Positions 54,523-63,515 of a stretch of DNA of 64,000 nt are shown one piece after another. Position 1 is the stretch's first letter, and every line of letters begins with the position of its first letter. The notes beneath the pieces were generated by a model. It saw only the letters and a list, made by a program, of their open reading frames with translations. It had not been told where the DNA came from and ran no database searches. A program made the translations under genes and the position numbers. The DNA lies in assembly GCA_033764775.1 (NCBI GenBank), contig JANRIQ010000032.1, positions 116,791 through 180,790 on the forward strand, read 5' to 3'. The stretch comes from JAWXCE01 sp033764775 (GTDB lineage Bacteria > Pseudomonadota > Alphaproteobacteria > Rhizobiales > Rhodomicrobiaceae).

Positions 54523-55461
54523 TTATGCCGCCGTCAGGACAATCTCGGCTATGAGCGCGGCGAAAACCAACGCGCCGAACCACCGATTTGAACGAAACCG
54601 CTCCAAGCAGTTCCCCGCGTCGCTCACGTCCAGCGTCGCGATCTGCCACCCCACATGCAGCGCGGCCGCCGCGAGCCCTGCAAAAAACGCCGCGCCAGCT
54701 CCCGCGCCGGCCCCCGCCAAACCAATCGCCGCGACGGCGCCGCCATAAAACACGATGAGCCACGGCTTGGTTTTGTCGCCGAAGCGCAGCGCGGTGGATT
54801 TCAACCCGACGACCGCGTCGTCCTCCTTGTCCTGATGCGCGTAGATTGTGTCGTAGCCGATCGTCCACAAGACAGCCCCGGCGTAAAGCGCAAGCGCCGG
54901 CCAGTCGAGCGAGCCGAACGCCGCCGCCCACCCCATCAACGCGCCCCATGAGAACGCGAGGCCGAGCACAGCCTGCGGCCAGTGGGTGATGCGCTTCATG
55001 AACGGGTAGATCGCCACGACGCCGAGCGAAGCCATTCCAAGGGCCACGGCGAACATATTGAACTGAAGGAGCACGGCGAGGCCGCAGAAACTTAAGACGA
55101 CCATCAGCGCGGCGGCGGCGACGGGCGAGACGCGCCCGCTGGCGATGGGCCGGTTGCGCGTGCGCGCGACGAGCGCGTCGTACTTGCGGTCGGCGATGTC
55201 GTTGTAGATGCAGCCCGCGCTGCGCATTACGAACGCGCCGATGGCGAACAGCGCCATGTGCCAGAGGTTCAGCCACGCACTCGCCGCCACGCCCGCCAGC
55301 GCGGCCGACCACCAGCACGGCCAGAGCAGCAGCCATACGCCGATGGGGCGATCCACCCGCATCAGCTGCAGATACGGTTTCAGCCAGGCGGGCGCGCGCG
55401 AGACCCACCCCCCCGGCTCGGCGTCGGCGATTTCGCTCATGGATTGAGGGTGAGGCGGCAT
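54523..55461 (-). CDS. ubiA: 4-hydroxybenzoate octaprenyltransferase
   Basis: Integral-membrane prenyltransferase of ubiquinone synthesis with about eight or nine helices. Both Asp-rich metal motifs are present: NDIADRKYD and DKEDDAVVGLKS. The N-terminal block LMRVDRPIGVWLLLWPCWW is standard. I chose ATG 55461 (312 residues); TTG 55476 and ATG 55440 are possible. Divergent from rsmE with 38 bases between, an arrangement common in the order. Confidence 0.95.
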   Translation of the reverse strand: MPPHPQSMSEIADAEPGGWVSRAPAWLKPYLQLMRVDRPIGVWLLLWPCWWSAALAGVAASAWLNLWHMALFAIGAFVMRSAGCIYNDIADRKYDALVARTRNRPIASGRVSPVAAAALMVVLSFCGLAVLLQFNMFAVALGMASLGVVAIYPFMKRITHWPQAVLGLAFSWGALMGWAAAFGSLDWPALALYAGAVLWTIGYDTIYAHQDKEDDAVVGLKSTALRFGDKTKPWLIVFYGGAVAAIGLAGAGAGAGAAFFAGLAAAALHVGWQIATLDVSDAGNCLERFRSNRWFGALVFAALIAEIVLTAA

Positions 55462-55499
55462 ATACACTCTAGCCAATCAAGGGTCGGAGTATAACGCTG

Positions 55500-56270
55500 G
55501 TGAGCTTGCATGACTATGACAACGGCCCGCGCGTCAGGCCCGGCGTGCGTTTGTTTGTGGACGCAGACCTGCGCCCCGGACAGGCCGCGCCGCTCACCTC
55601 GATGCAGGCCAATTACGCGCTGCGCGTGATGCGGCTGCAGGACGGCGCCGGCCTATTGGTCTTCAACGGCCGCGATGGGGAATGGGCGGCGGCCTTGCGC
55701 ATCGACGGAAAGGCCCGCGCGCTCATCGAACCGCTGCGGCGCACGCGGGAGCAATCGCCCCTCCAGGATGTAGTCTATCTTTTTGCGCCGTTGAAGCGCG
55801 AGCGGATGGACTATGTGGTGCAGAAGGCGACGGAGATGGGCGTGGGCGCGTTGCGGCCTGTGCTCACCAAGCGCACGGTCGTCGAGCGCGTCAACGGGGA
55901 GCGGATGCGCGCCAACGTTATCGAGGCGGCGGAGCAATGCGGCGTGTTGAGCGTGCCCGACGTGCGCCCGCCCGAAAAGCTCTCCCGCGTTCTCGATGGC
56001 TGGGACGCCCGCCGCCGGCTTATTTTCTGCGACGAGGCCGCGACCATCGCCCCGCCTCTGGCGGCGCTCGCCAGCATCGAGCCGGGGCCGCTCGCCGTCC
56101 TCATCGGACCGGAGGGCGGTTTTGACGCGGAGGAGCGCGCGCGTTTGCTGGCCGCGCCTTATGTGACCGCGATTTCGCTGGGGCCGCGCGTCATGCGCGC
56201 CGATACGGCCGCCGTCGCCGCGCTGGCGCTCGTCAACGCGGTTCTTGGCGATTGGCGTGGGGCGGAGTAA
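55500..56270 (+). CDS. rsmE: 16S rRNA (uridine-1498-N3)-methyltransferase
   Basis: SPOUT-class methyltransferase, 256 residues with a GTG start at 55500 (GGAG 11 bases upstream). Features: RRTREQSPLQDVVYLFAPLKRERMDY with QKATEMGVG, and the SAM knot LIGPEGGF and SLGPRVMRADTAA. It is followed after 35 bases by gshA, a conserved neighbour. Confidence 0.94.
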   Translation: MSLHDYDNGPRVRPGVRLFVDADLRPGQAAPLTSMQANYALRVMRLQDGAGLLVFNGRDGEWAAALRIDGKARALIEPLRRTREQSPLQDVVYLFAPLKRERMDYVVQKATEMGVGALRPVLTKRTVVERVNGERMRANVIEAAEQCGVLSVPDVRPPEKLSRVLDGWDARRRLIFCDEAATIAPPLAALASIEPGPLAVLIGPEGGFDAEERARLLAAPYVTAISLGPRVMRADTAAVAALALVNAVLGDWRGAE

Positions 56271-56305
56271 AACCGCCGCGCATTGCGCCCTGACGGAGAC
56301 CTGGC

Positions 56306-57679
56306 ATGCCAACGCACGACGCCGCGCAGGAGCCGATCGAGAACCGCTATCAGCTCGTCGCTTATCTCGAGGCCGGGTGCAAACCCCGCGACCGCTGGCG
56401 CATCGGCACCGAGCACGAGAAGTTCGGTTTCTATCAGAACGGTTTTCGCCCCGTGCCGTATGAGGGGCCGGCCGGCATCAGCGCGTTGCTGGAGAACTTC
56501 GCCGCGCGCTTCGGCTGGACGCCCATCATGGAGGGCGATCATGTCATCGCGCTGTCGGACCCGTCGTGCTCGCCCGGCGGCTCAATTACGCTGGAGCCTG
56601 GCGGGCAATTCGAGCTGTCGGGCGCGCCCGTCGAGACGCTGCACGAAACATGCGCCGAGGTTTACCGGCATCTGGAGCAGGTGCGCGAGGTTGCGACCCC
56701 CCTCGGCATCCAGTTTCTGGGGCTCGGCTTCTCGCCGAAATGGACGCTTGCGGAAACGCCGCGCATGCCCAAGGGGCGGTACAAAATCATGGCGGCCTAC
56801 ATGCCCAAGGTGGGCGGGCGCGGCCTCGACATGATGTTCCGCTCCTGCACCGTGCAGGTCAATCTCGACTACGCGTCCGAGGCCGACATGGTCAAAAAGC
56901 TGCGCGTCAGCCTCGCGTTGCAGCCGATAGCCACCGCGATTTTCGCCAACTCGCCCTTCACCGAGGGGCGGCCGAACGGGTTTCTCTCCATGCGCAGCGA
57001 GGTCTGGCGCGACGTCGACGCGGCCCGCACCGGCATGCTGCCCTTCGCGTTCGAGGACGGCATGGGCTTTGAGCGCTATGTGGACTACGCGCTCGGCGTT
57101 CCGATGTATTTCATCTATCGCGGCGGCTATGTGGCGGCGACGCGCGGCACATTCGCGGACTTTATGGACGGGCGACATCCGGCGCTGCCCGGCGAGCGGC
57201 CCACGCTCGACGACTGGGCGACGCACCTCACCACGCTGTTTCCGGAGGTGCGCCTCAAGCGGTTCCTCGAAATGCGCGGCGCTGACGGCGGGCCATGGCG
57301 GCGGCTCTGCGCGCTGCCCGCATTCTGGACGGGCGTGTTGTATGACGACGCCAGTCTCGAGGCCGCATGGTCGCTGGTTAAAGGCTGGAGCGCGGAGGAC
57401 CGGCAAATCCTGCGGGATGCGGCGCCGCGGCTCGGCTTCCAGGCCCACGCCGGCGGACGCTCCGCGCTGGAGGTGGCCGCCGACGCCGTCGCCATCGCGC
57501 GCGAAGGGCTCGCCGCTCGCGCTCGCCAAGGGTCGTTTGGCCAGGACGAGACGACGTTCATCGAGACGGTTGAAGAAACGGTGCGCCGCGGCCGCACGCC
57601 GGCGGAGGACTTGCTCGACCGTTACAACGGCGTATGGCGCGGCGACATCGACCAGGTGTTTCTGGATAACGCGTATTAG
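56306..57679 (+). CDS. gshA: Glutamate-cysteine ligase (plant/alphaproteobacterial type)
   Basis: First enzyme of glutathione synthesis, 457 residues, typical of the alphaproteobacterial/plant group. Conserved blocks: RIGTEHEKFGF near the start, GGSITLEPGGQFELSG, GRGLDMMFRSCTVQVNLD and the C-terminal LDRYNGVWRGD. ATG 56306 with GGAGACC. Its stop overlaps the stop of the convergent DUF937 gene by 4 bases. Confidence 0.95.
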   Translation: MPTHDAAQEPIENRYQLVAYLEAGCKPRDRWRIGTEHEKFGFYQNGFRPVPYEGPAGISALLENFAARFGWTPIMEGDHVIALSDPSCSPGGSITLEPGGQFELSGAPVETLHETCAEVYRHLEQVREVATPLGIQFLGLGFSPKWTLAETPRMPKGRYKIMAAYMPKVGGRGLDMMFRSCTVQVNLDYASEADMVKKLRVSLALQPIATAIFANSPFTEGRPNGFLSMRSEVWRDVDAARTGMLPFAFEDGMGFERYVDYALGVPMYFIYRGGYVAATRGTFADFMDGRHPALPGERPTLDDWATHLTTLFPEVRLKRFLEMRGADGGPWRRLCALPAFWTGVLYDDASLEAAWSLVKGWSAEDRQILRDAAPRLGFQAHAGGRSALEVAADAVAIAREGLAARARQGSFGQDETTFIETVEETVRRGRTPAEDLLDRYNGVWRGDIDQVFLDNAY

Positions 57680-58272
57680 GCGGCGCGCGGCTCGGCCCGG
57701 GTGAACAGTGAGCCGAACAGCGTCGGGCGCCGTGCGCCAGCGCGCTCGCCATCCCGGCGCAGCCGCAGGTGCGCGGCGAGCGCCGAATACGGGTTCAGCA
57801 GGTCTTTCGGGTCGGTCTCGCCCTTGGCGATGCGCTGCAGCACCGCGCCGAGCGGGCGGCGCGTCCGCTTCTCGACCGCGCCGATGGCGAGAACCGCGAT
57901 GAAGGGCAGCATCTTCTCCAAGGCCGCCGCATCCACGCCGAGCACCTTGGCGCGTTTCTCGATGAGCTTGCGCGCATAGCCGGTGTCGCCGAACAGGTAG
58001 TTGACGATCCGCTCGCCCTCGTCGCTGACCCGCGCGTGGCCGAACATGCGCGCATCCTCCATCACCCGGTCGCAGCGCCGGCTGCCGAGAAACTCAAGCA
58101 CGGAGATCATGCCGTCGAGGGTCTCGCAGCGCCGCTCCAGCACTTTCCGGATGGGCGGCAGGAAGTAGCGAACGACCTGCGCCGCCATTTCGTCGCTCAG
58201 ACCGAATGTCTGCCCCATGGTTTCAAAAACGCGGCCGGACTGGGCCTCCGCAATTATGCGATAAAGTTTCAT
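57676..58272 (-). CDS. DUF937-like hypothetical protein
   Basis: A 198-residue soluble protein. Its N-terminal half (LYRIIAEAQSGRVFETMGQTFGLSDEMAAQVV) resembles the helical repeats of DUF937/YidB-like proteins; the later part has ALEKMLPFIAVLAIGAVEKRTRR, and the tail is Arg-rich. ATG 58272. The 249 bases upstream, to the MATE gene, show no gene; a short near-direct repeat (GAACTCAACGRCGC at 58334 and 58356) is the only structure I see. Function unknown. Confidence 0.7.
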   Translation of the reverse strand: MKLYRIIAEAQSGRVFETMGQTFGLSDEMAAQVVRYFLPPIRKVLERRCETLDGMISVLEFLGSRRCDRVMEDARMFGHARVSDEGERIVNYLFGDTGYARKLIEKRAKVLGVDAAALEKMLPFIAVLAIGAVEKRTRRPLGAVLQRIAKGETDPKDLLNPYSALAAHLRLRRDGERAGARRPTLFGSLFTRAEPRAA

Positions 58273-58521
58273 GACGTTGCGATCTCACATCAAAGGCCAC
58301 GCGCGCGACGGCGCTGGCCGCAAAGGCCGCTAGAACTCAACGACGCAACTTTGGGTGAACTCAACGGCGCGACGCTTCCGCCGGTAAGGCGAGCGAATCA
58401 GCGCAACTCATAAGAAGAGTATATGCGGCGCAATCCTGCGCGAGAGCCATTTGTACGCTTCGGCCGAAAGCAACGCGCCGCCGTGACGATTTCGCAGCAC
58501 TGCGCGGTTTAGATGAAAATA

Positions 58522-59866
58522 CTATGCAACCTTAGATATATGTTTGTAGCAAAGCGCCGTGGAAATGACGCCAAAAATCACGCCTCCCGCCATATTGCCG
58601 GCGAGCACGCCCGCGGGGCCGAACATTTCCGCCCCCAGCGCCACGAACGGGACGGTGCCGACGGTCGCGCGGCCCCAGTTGAGCAGCGTCGAAAATTGCG
58701 GTCGCCCGAGATTGTTGAATGCGGCGTTGGCCACGAACTGCGCGCCGAGAAAGCCGAACAGCGGCGCCATCCAGAGGCAGAAGAAGCGCACGAGCGCGGC
58801 CGTATCGCCGGATGCGTTGAACATGGCTGAAAGGTCGGCGTGGAATGCGGCGAGCGCCGCCCAGGCGAAGCCCGTGTAGATCGCGGTGAAGATGAGCGCG
58901 TCCGTGAAGGCGCTGGAGACGCGCTCGCCGCGCCCGGCGCCGTAATTCTGGCCGAGGATGGGGCCGATGGCGCCGGTGAGCGCGAACACCCCCCGCGAAG
59001 GCGACCGGCAGCACCCGGCCGATGATCGCCCAGGCGGCGACGGCGCTGTCTCCGAACGGCGCAATGGCGTAGGTGACGTAAGCGTTGGCGACGGGGGTGG
59101 CGACATTCGTCAGCACGGCGGGCACGGCGATGCGGGCGGTCGCCGCCGCGTCGGCCGAGAAGCCGCGAACCTGCGGCGAACGCACCAGGCCGTGAATATG
59201 AACGACGCCCCACACGCCCACCGCGAGGATGACCAATCGCGCCAGCGCCGAGGCGATGGCGGCGCCTTCAATGCCCAGATCGAGGCCGAAGATGAAGATC
59301 GGATCGAGGATGGCGGCGGCGAGCGCGCCGAACAGCGTCACATACATGGAGCGACGCGCGTCGCCGAGCGAGCGCAGGATGGCGGCCGCGCACATGCCGA
59401 GCGCCAGCGCGGGCGTCGAGGGGATCAGGATCCACAGATAGTTGCGGGCGAGGTCGGCCGTGCGCCCCGTCGCGCCGAAGGCCGAGAGCAGCGCGGGCGT
59501 CGCCGCCCAGATGACGGCGGAAAGGACGGCCGTCGTGAGCAGTGCGAACAGCGCCGTGTTCAGCGTTAGCCGCTCCGCCGCCGCCCAGTCCAGGCGGCCG
59601 ATGGCCGGGGCCACGAGCGCTGCCGCGGCGATCGACAGGCCGATGCCGATTGAAACCGTAAGAAACACAATGGAGCCGGCGAACCCTACCGCCGCCGTCA
59701 CCTCCACGTCGTTCAGCATGCCGAGAAAAAACAGGTTGATGAGATCGACGAGGAAAATCGCGATCAGCCCCAAGGTCGAGGAGGCCGTCATCACCACCAC
59801 ATGGCGCATGGTGGAGCCTTCCAGAAACTTGGCGGATTTCACCGCATGCGGCGTGGCGTCGGTCAC
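58522..59866 (-). pseudogene. MATE efflux transporter, frameshifted
   Basis: A multidrug and toxin extrusion family protein with the usual repeated LxxxGxxxxxxxGP-type helices, about 450 residues if repaired. The N-terminal part reads in one frame from a GTG at 59866 to IIGRVLPVAFAGG, and then the sequence GVFALTGAIGPILGQNYG and the rest of the transporter continue in another frame down to a TAG at 58522. The switch coincides with a run of six C on the plus strand (58989-58994, six G on the coding strand); five would restore the frame. This may be a true frameshift, a phase-variable tract or a sequencing error. Confidence 0.8.
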
Positions 59867-60019
59867 ACGATGATCCTTGCAGAGCGCACAAAAAACGGGC
59901 GGGCAAGCTTATGGCGTCCGCCACAGCGCGCGTCGATGATTTTCCTCAAATCCGCCTTTCACATCTGATTGAGACGGATTATGCCCATCACGGCGGATCG
60001 GGCGAGAGGGAGGATTGCG

Positions 60020-60736
60020 ATGCGACGTATGATGGCTGTGTTGAGCTTGGGCGTCGCGGTTCTGGGCGTAGCCGGCGGCGCCGACGCGCAACCGCGCAAC
60101 CCGCCCGAGGTTTGCGAAGCCTACGCGCGCGAGGCCGTCGCTCAAAACGCGCGCAATCTTTCGTCGGGCTGCGGTTTTGCTGGCGCGCGCTGGAGCGCCG
60201 ACCTTTCCGGCCATCTGACATGGTGCCAGATTTTCCCCCGCGCGGCGGCCGAGGAGGAGCGCGAGCGCGCCCGGCTTCTCGATCGGTGCGCCACCGGTCC
60301 GCGCGACGCCGCCCGCCGCGCCGCCTGCGCTCATTACGGCGCTGTCGCCGTCACGCAAGCGGCGTCGAACGCCGCCCATGGCTGCGGCATGACGGGCCCG
60401 CGCTGGCTGCCCGATCGGGAGACCCACGAGACATGGTGCCTCACCCAGCGCCCGGGCGCGACGGACGCAGAGACAGACCTGCGCGAGCGTGAGCTGGCGT
60501 TTTGCTTCGCCAAGATGAACGATTACGCCGATTACGCTGGTGATTGCGACGGCTACGCGCGCCTGTCCGTGCGCCAGAACGAGGCCAATCAGTTCGCGCG
60601 TTGCGGCCTTCAGGGCCTGGAGTGGGTAAGCGATTACCGCGTGCACAAAGCGTTCTGCGACCGCCTCGTGCCGGGCGAAGGCTTGGAGATCCTGCGGGTT
60701 CGACAGCGCGCCCTCGACGCTTGCCGGCGCTATTGA
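60020..60736 (+). CDS. Secreted protein made of three four-cysteine repeats
   Basis: Not recognised as a named family. A 238-residue protein with signal peptide (cleavage near ADAQ, residue 24) and GGGAGG ribosome site. The rest is three tandem repeats, each with cysteines spaced CX18CX17CX20-21C: Cys32/51/69/90, Cys103/122/140/162 and Cys176/195/213/235. Shared residues include Tyr or Asp-Gly-Tyr after the first Cys, Gln and Asn before the second, CG-x2-G-x2-W, and His-x2-Trp/Phe-Cys. Two disulphides per repeat are likely in the periplasm. The neighbour at 60845 carries a fourth copy. Confidence 0.8.
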   Translation: MRRMMAVLSLGVAVLGVAGGADAQPRNPPEVCEAYAREAVAQNARNLSSGCGFAGARWSADLSGHLTWCQIFPRAAAEEERERARLLDRCATGPRDAARRAACAHYGAVAVTQAASNAAHGCGMTGPRWLPDRETHETWCLTQRPGATDAETDLRERELAFCFAKMNDYADYAGDCDGYARLSVRQNEANQFARCGLQGLEWVSDYRVHKAFCDRLVPGEGLEILRVRQRALDACRRY

Positions 60737-60844
60737 GGCGGCGGCCTATACTGCCCGCGAAGGTTGTTTCAAACCGAATAAATCTTTGTGAAACTGACTT
60801 GAAAATGTGCTTAGGTCACGCCGTTAACCAATTGGGAGAAACCC

Positions 60845-61693
60845 ATGTCAATGAGCATATTCCATCGCGGGCGGGTGGCGATTTTGGCGGGCGTTGCGGC
60901 GCTTGGCGCAGTCGCCGGCTTTAACGATCCGGCGAAATCTTTTGACGGCAAACCGACAGGCGCCGAAAGCCTCATTCAGGAAGTTCAATATGGCGGGCGC
61001 GACCGGGAGGAGCGTCGCGACGATCGCGATCGCGGCGGCGACGATCGCTTCGAGGAGCGTTTCCGCGACGGCGAGGGCGAGTGGATCCAACTCGGCAAGC
61101 GCCGCGTCGGCTTTCTGACCGACCGCGACATCATCGACGTGGGAATGCGCGAGGGCCGGTTTGACCGTTTGCTGTTTCAGGTGCGCCGCAGCGACATCGA
61201 GATCCTCGATCTGCGGGTTGTCTACGGCAACAACCAAGCTGAGGAGCTTCGTGTTCGTCAGGTGATTCCGGAAGGCGGCCGCACGCGTCCCATCGAGTTG
61301 CGCAGCTGGGCAGGCGAAGGCCGGTTCATTAAGCAAATTGAGGTGATCTATCGCTCGCGCCCGAGCTTCCGCGGCGAAGCGGTGCTGGTGGTCTACGGAC
61401 GCCAAGCAGCGGCGCGGCAGGAATTGACCGATGGTAAAAAAGCCGGCTGCGAGACCTACGCCAACCTGGCTGTGGTGCAGGCGGAGGCGAACGACAAATA
61501 TCGTTGCGGCTATCGCGGCGGCGAGTGGAGCGACAACAAACGCGGCCACTACGAATGGTGCTTGCGCAACAAGCGCGACTTCATGGCCGATGAAATCCGC
61601 TACCGCGCGGTGCAATTGCAAAACTGCTTCAACCGCCTGGGCGACTACGACGATGAAAACTACGACCGCGGGTACACCCGCCGCCGGTTCTAA
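60845..61693 (+). CDS. Secreted protein with a beta domain and one four-cysteine repeat
   Basis: A 282-residue protein with a signal or anchor segment (residues 10-25), a charged Arg/Asp linker (about 50-75), a beta-rich domain (about 78-190; WIQLGKRRVGF, DRLLFQVRRSDIEILDLRVVYG, RTRPIELR) that resembles a secreted family sometimes labelled DUF2541, and finally one copy of the CX18CX17CX21C repeat at Cys202/221/239/261. The adjacent gene has three copies. ATG 60845 with GGGAGA. A strong terminator follows at 61718. Confidence 0.8.
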   Translation: MSMSIFHRGRVAILAGVAALGAVAGFNDPAKSFDGKPTGAESLIQEVQYGGRDREERRDDRDRGGDDRFEERFRDGEGEWIQLGKRRVGFLTDRDIIDVGMREGRFDRLLFQVRRSDIEILDLRVVYGNNQAEELRVRQVIPEGGRTRPIELRSWAGEGRFIKQIEVIYRSRPSFRGEAVLVVYGRQAAARQELTDGKKAGCETYANLAVVQAEANDKYRCGYRGGEWSDNKRGHYEWCLRNKRDFMADEIRYRAVQLQNCFNRLGDYDDENYDRGYTRRRF

Positions 61694-61717
61694 GCCATTG
61701 CGCGACGAAAAACCGCT

Positions 61718-61741
61718 AGGGGCGTTCGCGCCCCTTTTTTG
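61718..61741 (+). terminator. strong, probably bidirectional terminator
   Basis: Stem GGGGCG (61719-61724), TTCG loop, CGCCCC (61729-61734), extended by A61718-T61735, then seven T. It ends the 60845 gene. On the minus strand the same stem after the ialB stop is followed by a TAGCGGTTTTT tract, so it may serve both convergent genes. Confidence 0.85.
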
Positions 61742-61743
61742 CG

Positions 61744-62283
61744 CTAATTCAGGTTCACCACGCCATCGGCGAACCCGGCGAGCGCGATGGGCACGCCGAT
61801 GCCGAACTCGGGCGTTTGGAAGATGATGAACACGGCGTTTTTGCCGGTTTTCATCTTGCCCAACACGTCGTCGTTGACGGTGATCTCGGTCACGCAGCCG
61901 TCGGCGCCGCATTTTAGGAACGGCGCGTTGCCCACGTCCACATTGTCGATCTTCAGGCCGATGCCTGTCGGCAGCAGCACGCCGAGCGGCGCCACGACGC
62001 GCAGCATTTGCTTTTTGCCGTCATAAGAGCGCAAGAATATCACCGTCAGCGCCACATTGGGCCTGTCCTCGGCCTTGACGCTCTGCACGAGAGCGCACTT
62101 CTCCTGCTTTGCGCCCGGCGCTTGCCCGCATCGCACCTGCCACGCGCCGTGCGTCGCCTTGACAGAGGTGGTCGGCGCCTGGGCGCGCGCGGCTGAGGCG
62201 CCCGCTGTGAGAGCAAGGAGTGCGACGGCGGTACAGCAAAGAGCCGCTTTTCGCTGCTTCGAGAAAATCGAATGATGGATCAA
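61744..62283 (-). CDS. ialB: Invasion-associated locus B (IalB) family protein
   Basis: A 179-residue secreted protein of the IalB family found across alphaproteobacteria, also in non-pathogens. Signal peptide to about ARAQA; core GAWQVRCGQ with Cys, EKCALVQSV, KCGADGCVTEI and PEFGIGVPIALAGFADG, with cysteines placed as in the family. No ATG fits near the signal peptide, so I use the TTG at 62283; a longer ATG-started reading from further upstream is not conserved. Role unclear, originally linked to Bartonella erythrocyte entry. Confidence 0.82.
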   Translation of the reverse strand: MIHHSIFSKQRKAALCCTAVALLALTAGASAARAQAPTTSVKATHGAWQVRCGQAPGAKQEKCALVQSVKAEDRPNVALTVIFLRSYDGKKQMLRVVAPLGVLLPTGIGLKIDNVDVGNAPFLKCGADGCVTEITVNDDVLGKMKTGKNAVFIIFQTPEFGIGVPIALAGFADGVVNLN

Positions 62284-62623
62284 AGCTCGTCTCGCTTTGG
62301 AATGCGCCGCCCTTGACCGGCCGGCGACGGATGTTGGATTCGCTAGGAATGGGGCCAAAATGCGACTTACGGAAAAGCCGCCGCCGGCCCCTCGCGCTGC
62401 GATGTGAAAAGTTGTCGCAACGATAGGCGGACATGGCGCGCGCAAGGCAACGCCGATATAACGAAGAAGGCCATGTTGAGCGGCGCGCATCAACCCGCCT
62501 GTTGGTTTCGCTCGATCATGCGGCGTTATGCAGCGCGGCGGCTGTTGCTCCGCCGCCCGCCCATGACGTATTGCTGATGTGCGCTGATGTGGAGAAGCGC
62601 GTCGGCCGGGGAGGACGATTACG
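62284..62623. other. intergenic between ialB and the cytochrome oxidase operon
   Basis: A 340-base divergent spacer. Only short Arg-rich frames without ribosome sites are seen. It should contain the promoters of ialB and ctaC; I cannot name their elements with confidence. A GGGGAGG ribosome site lies just before ctaC. Confidence 0.5.
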
Positions 62624-63493
62624 ATGACGACACGATTTTTGGCAGCGTTCGGCGCGCTCATCGGCGCCGTTTTCTGCGGAGGCGCGGCGTTCGCGGCGGA
62701 GGGCCAGCCGAGCGATTGGCAGCTCAACTTCCAGAACGCCGCATCGCCGATCATGACAGGGATACGGGACTTTCATGACTTTCTCTTGATCATCATCACG
62801 GGCATCACGCTCTTTGTGCTCGCCCTGCTCGTTTGGGTGATGGTGCGGTACAACGAGAAGTCGAACCCGGCGCCGAGCAAGACCTCCCACAACACCACGG
62901 TCGAGGTGCTCTGGACGATCGTGCCAGTGCTCATCCTGGTGGTGATCGCCATCCCGTCATTCCGCCTGCTATATGAGCAGTTCGACTTCCCAAAGCCCGA
63001 CCTGACCATCAAAACCACCGGTCATCAATGGTACTGGACATATGAGTATCCTGACGCCGGCCCGATCACCTTCGACGCCAACATGATCGACGACGCCGAC
63101 CTTAAAGAGGGGCAGCCGCGCCTTCTCGCGACGGATAACGAGGTCGTGGTTCCCGTCAACAAGGTGGTCCATGTGCTCGTCGCCGCGTCAAATGTGATGC
63201 ACAACTGGGCGGTGCCGGCGTTCGGCGTTAAAATGGACGCCATCCCGGGCCGCGTGAACCGCACCTGGTTCAAGGCGGAGCGCACCGGCGTATTCTATGG
63301 CCAATGCTCGGAGCTGTGTGGCGATCGGCACGCATACATGCCCATCACCGTCCGCGTGGTGACGGATGAGGAATACGCCGCCTGGCTCAGCGAGGCGCAG
63401 AAGAAGTTCGCGGTCGCGCCGATCGCTCCCGCGAAGAACGCCGCTTCCGCCGAGGTTGAGCCGAACCGGCTCGCCGCCGCCGCATCGAACTGA
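62624..63493 (+). CDS. ctaC: Cytochrome c oxidase subunit II
   Basis: Copper-A subunit of aa3-type cytochrome c oxidase. It is 289 residues with a signal peptide to about residue 25, two membrane helices (about 53-74 and 96-112), and a periplasmic cupredoxin domain. Copper ligands are complete: His193, Cys228, Glu230, Cys232, His236 and Met239 (CSELCGDRHAYM); the aromatic cluster WYWTYEY is present for cytochrome c electron entry. ATG 62624 with GGGGAGG. First gene of the cta operon. Confidence 0.97.
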   Translation: MTTRFLAAFGALIGAVFCGGAAFAAEGQPSDWQLNFQNAASPIMTGIRDFHDFLLIIITGITLFVLALLVWVMVRYNEKSNPAPSKTSHNTTVEVLWTIVPVLILVVIAIPSFRLLYEQFDFPKPDLTIKTTGHQWYWTYEYPDAGPITFDANMIDDADLKEGQPRLLATDNEVVVPVNKVVHVLVAASNVMHNWAVPAFGVKMDAIPGRVNRTWFKAERTGVFYGQCSELCGDRHAYMPITVRVVTDEEYAAWLSEAQKKFAVAPIAPAKNAASAEVEPNRLAAAASN

Positions 63494-63515
63494 CCCATAA
63501 GGAAAGACACTCGCC

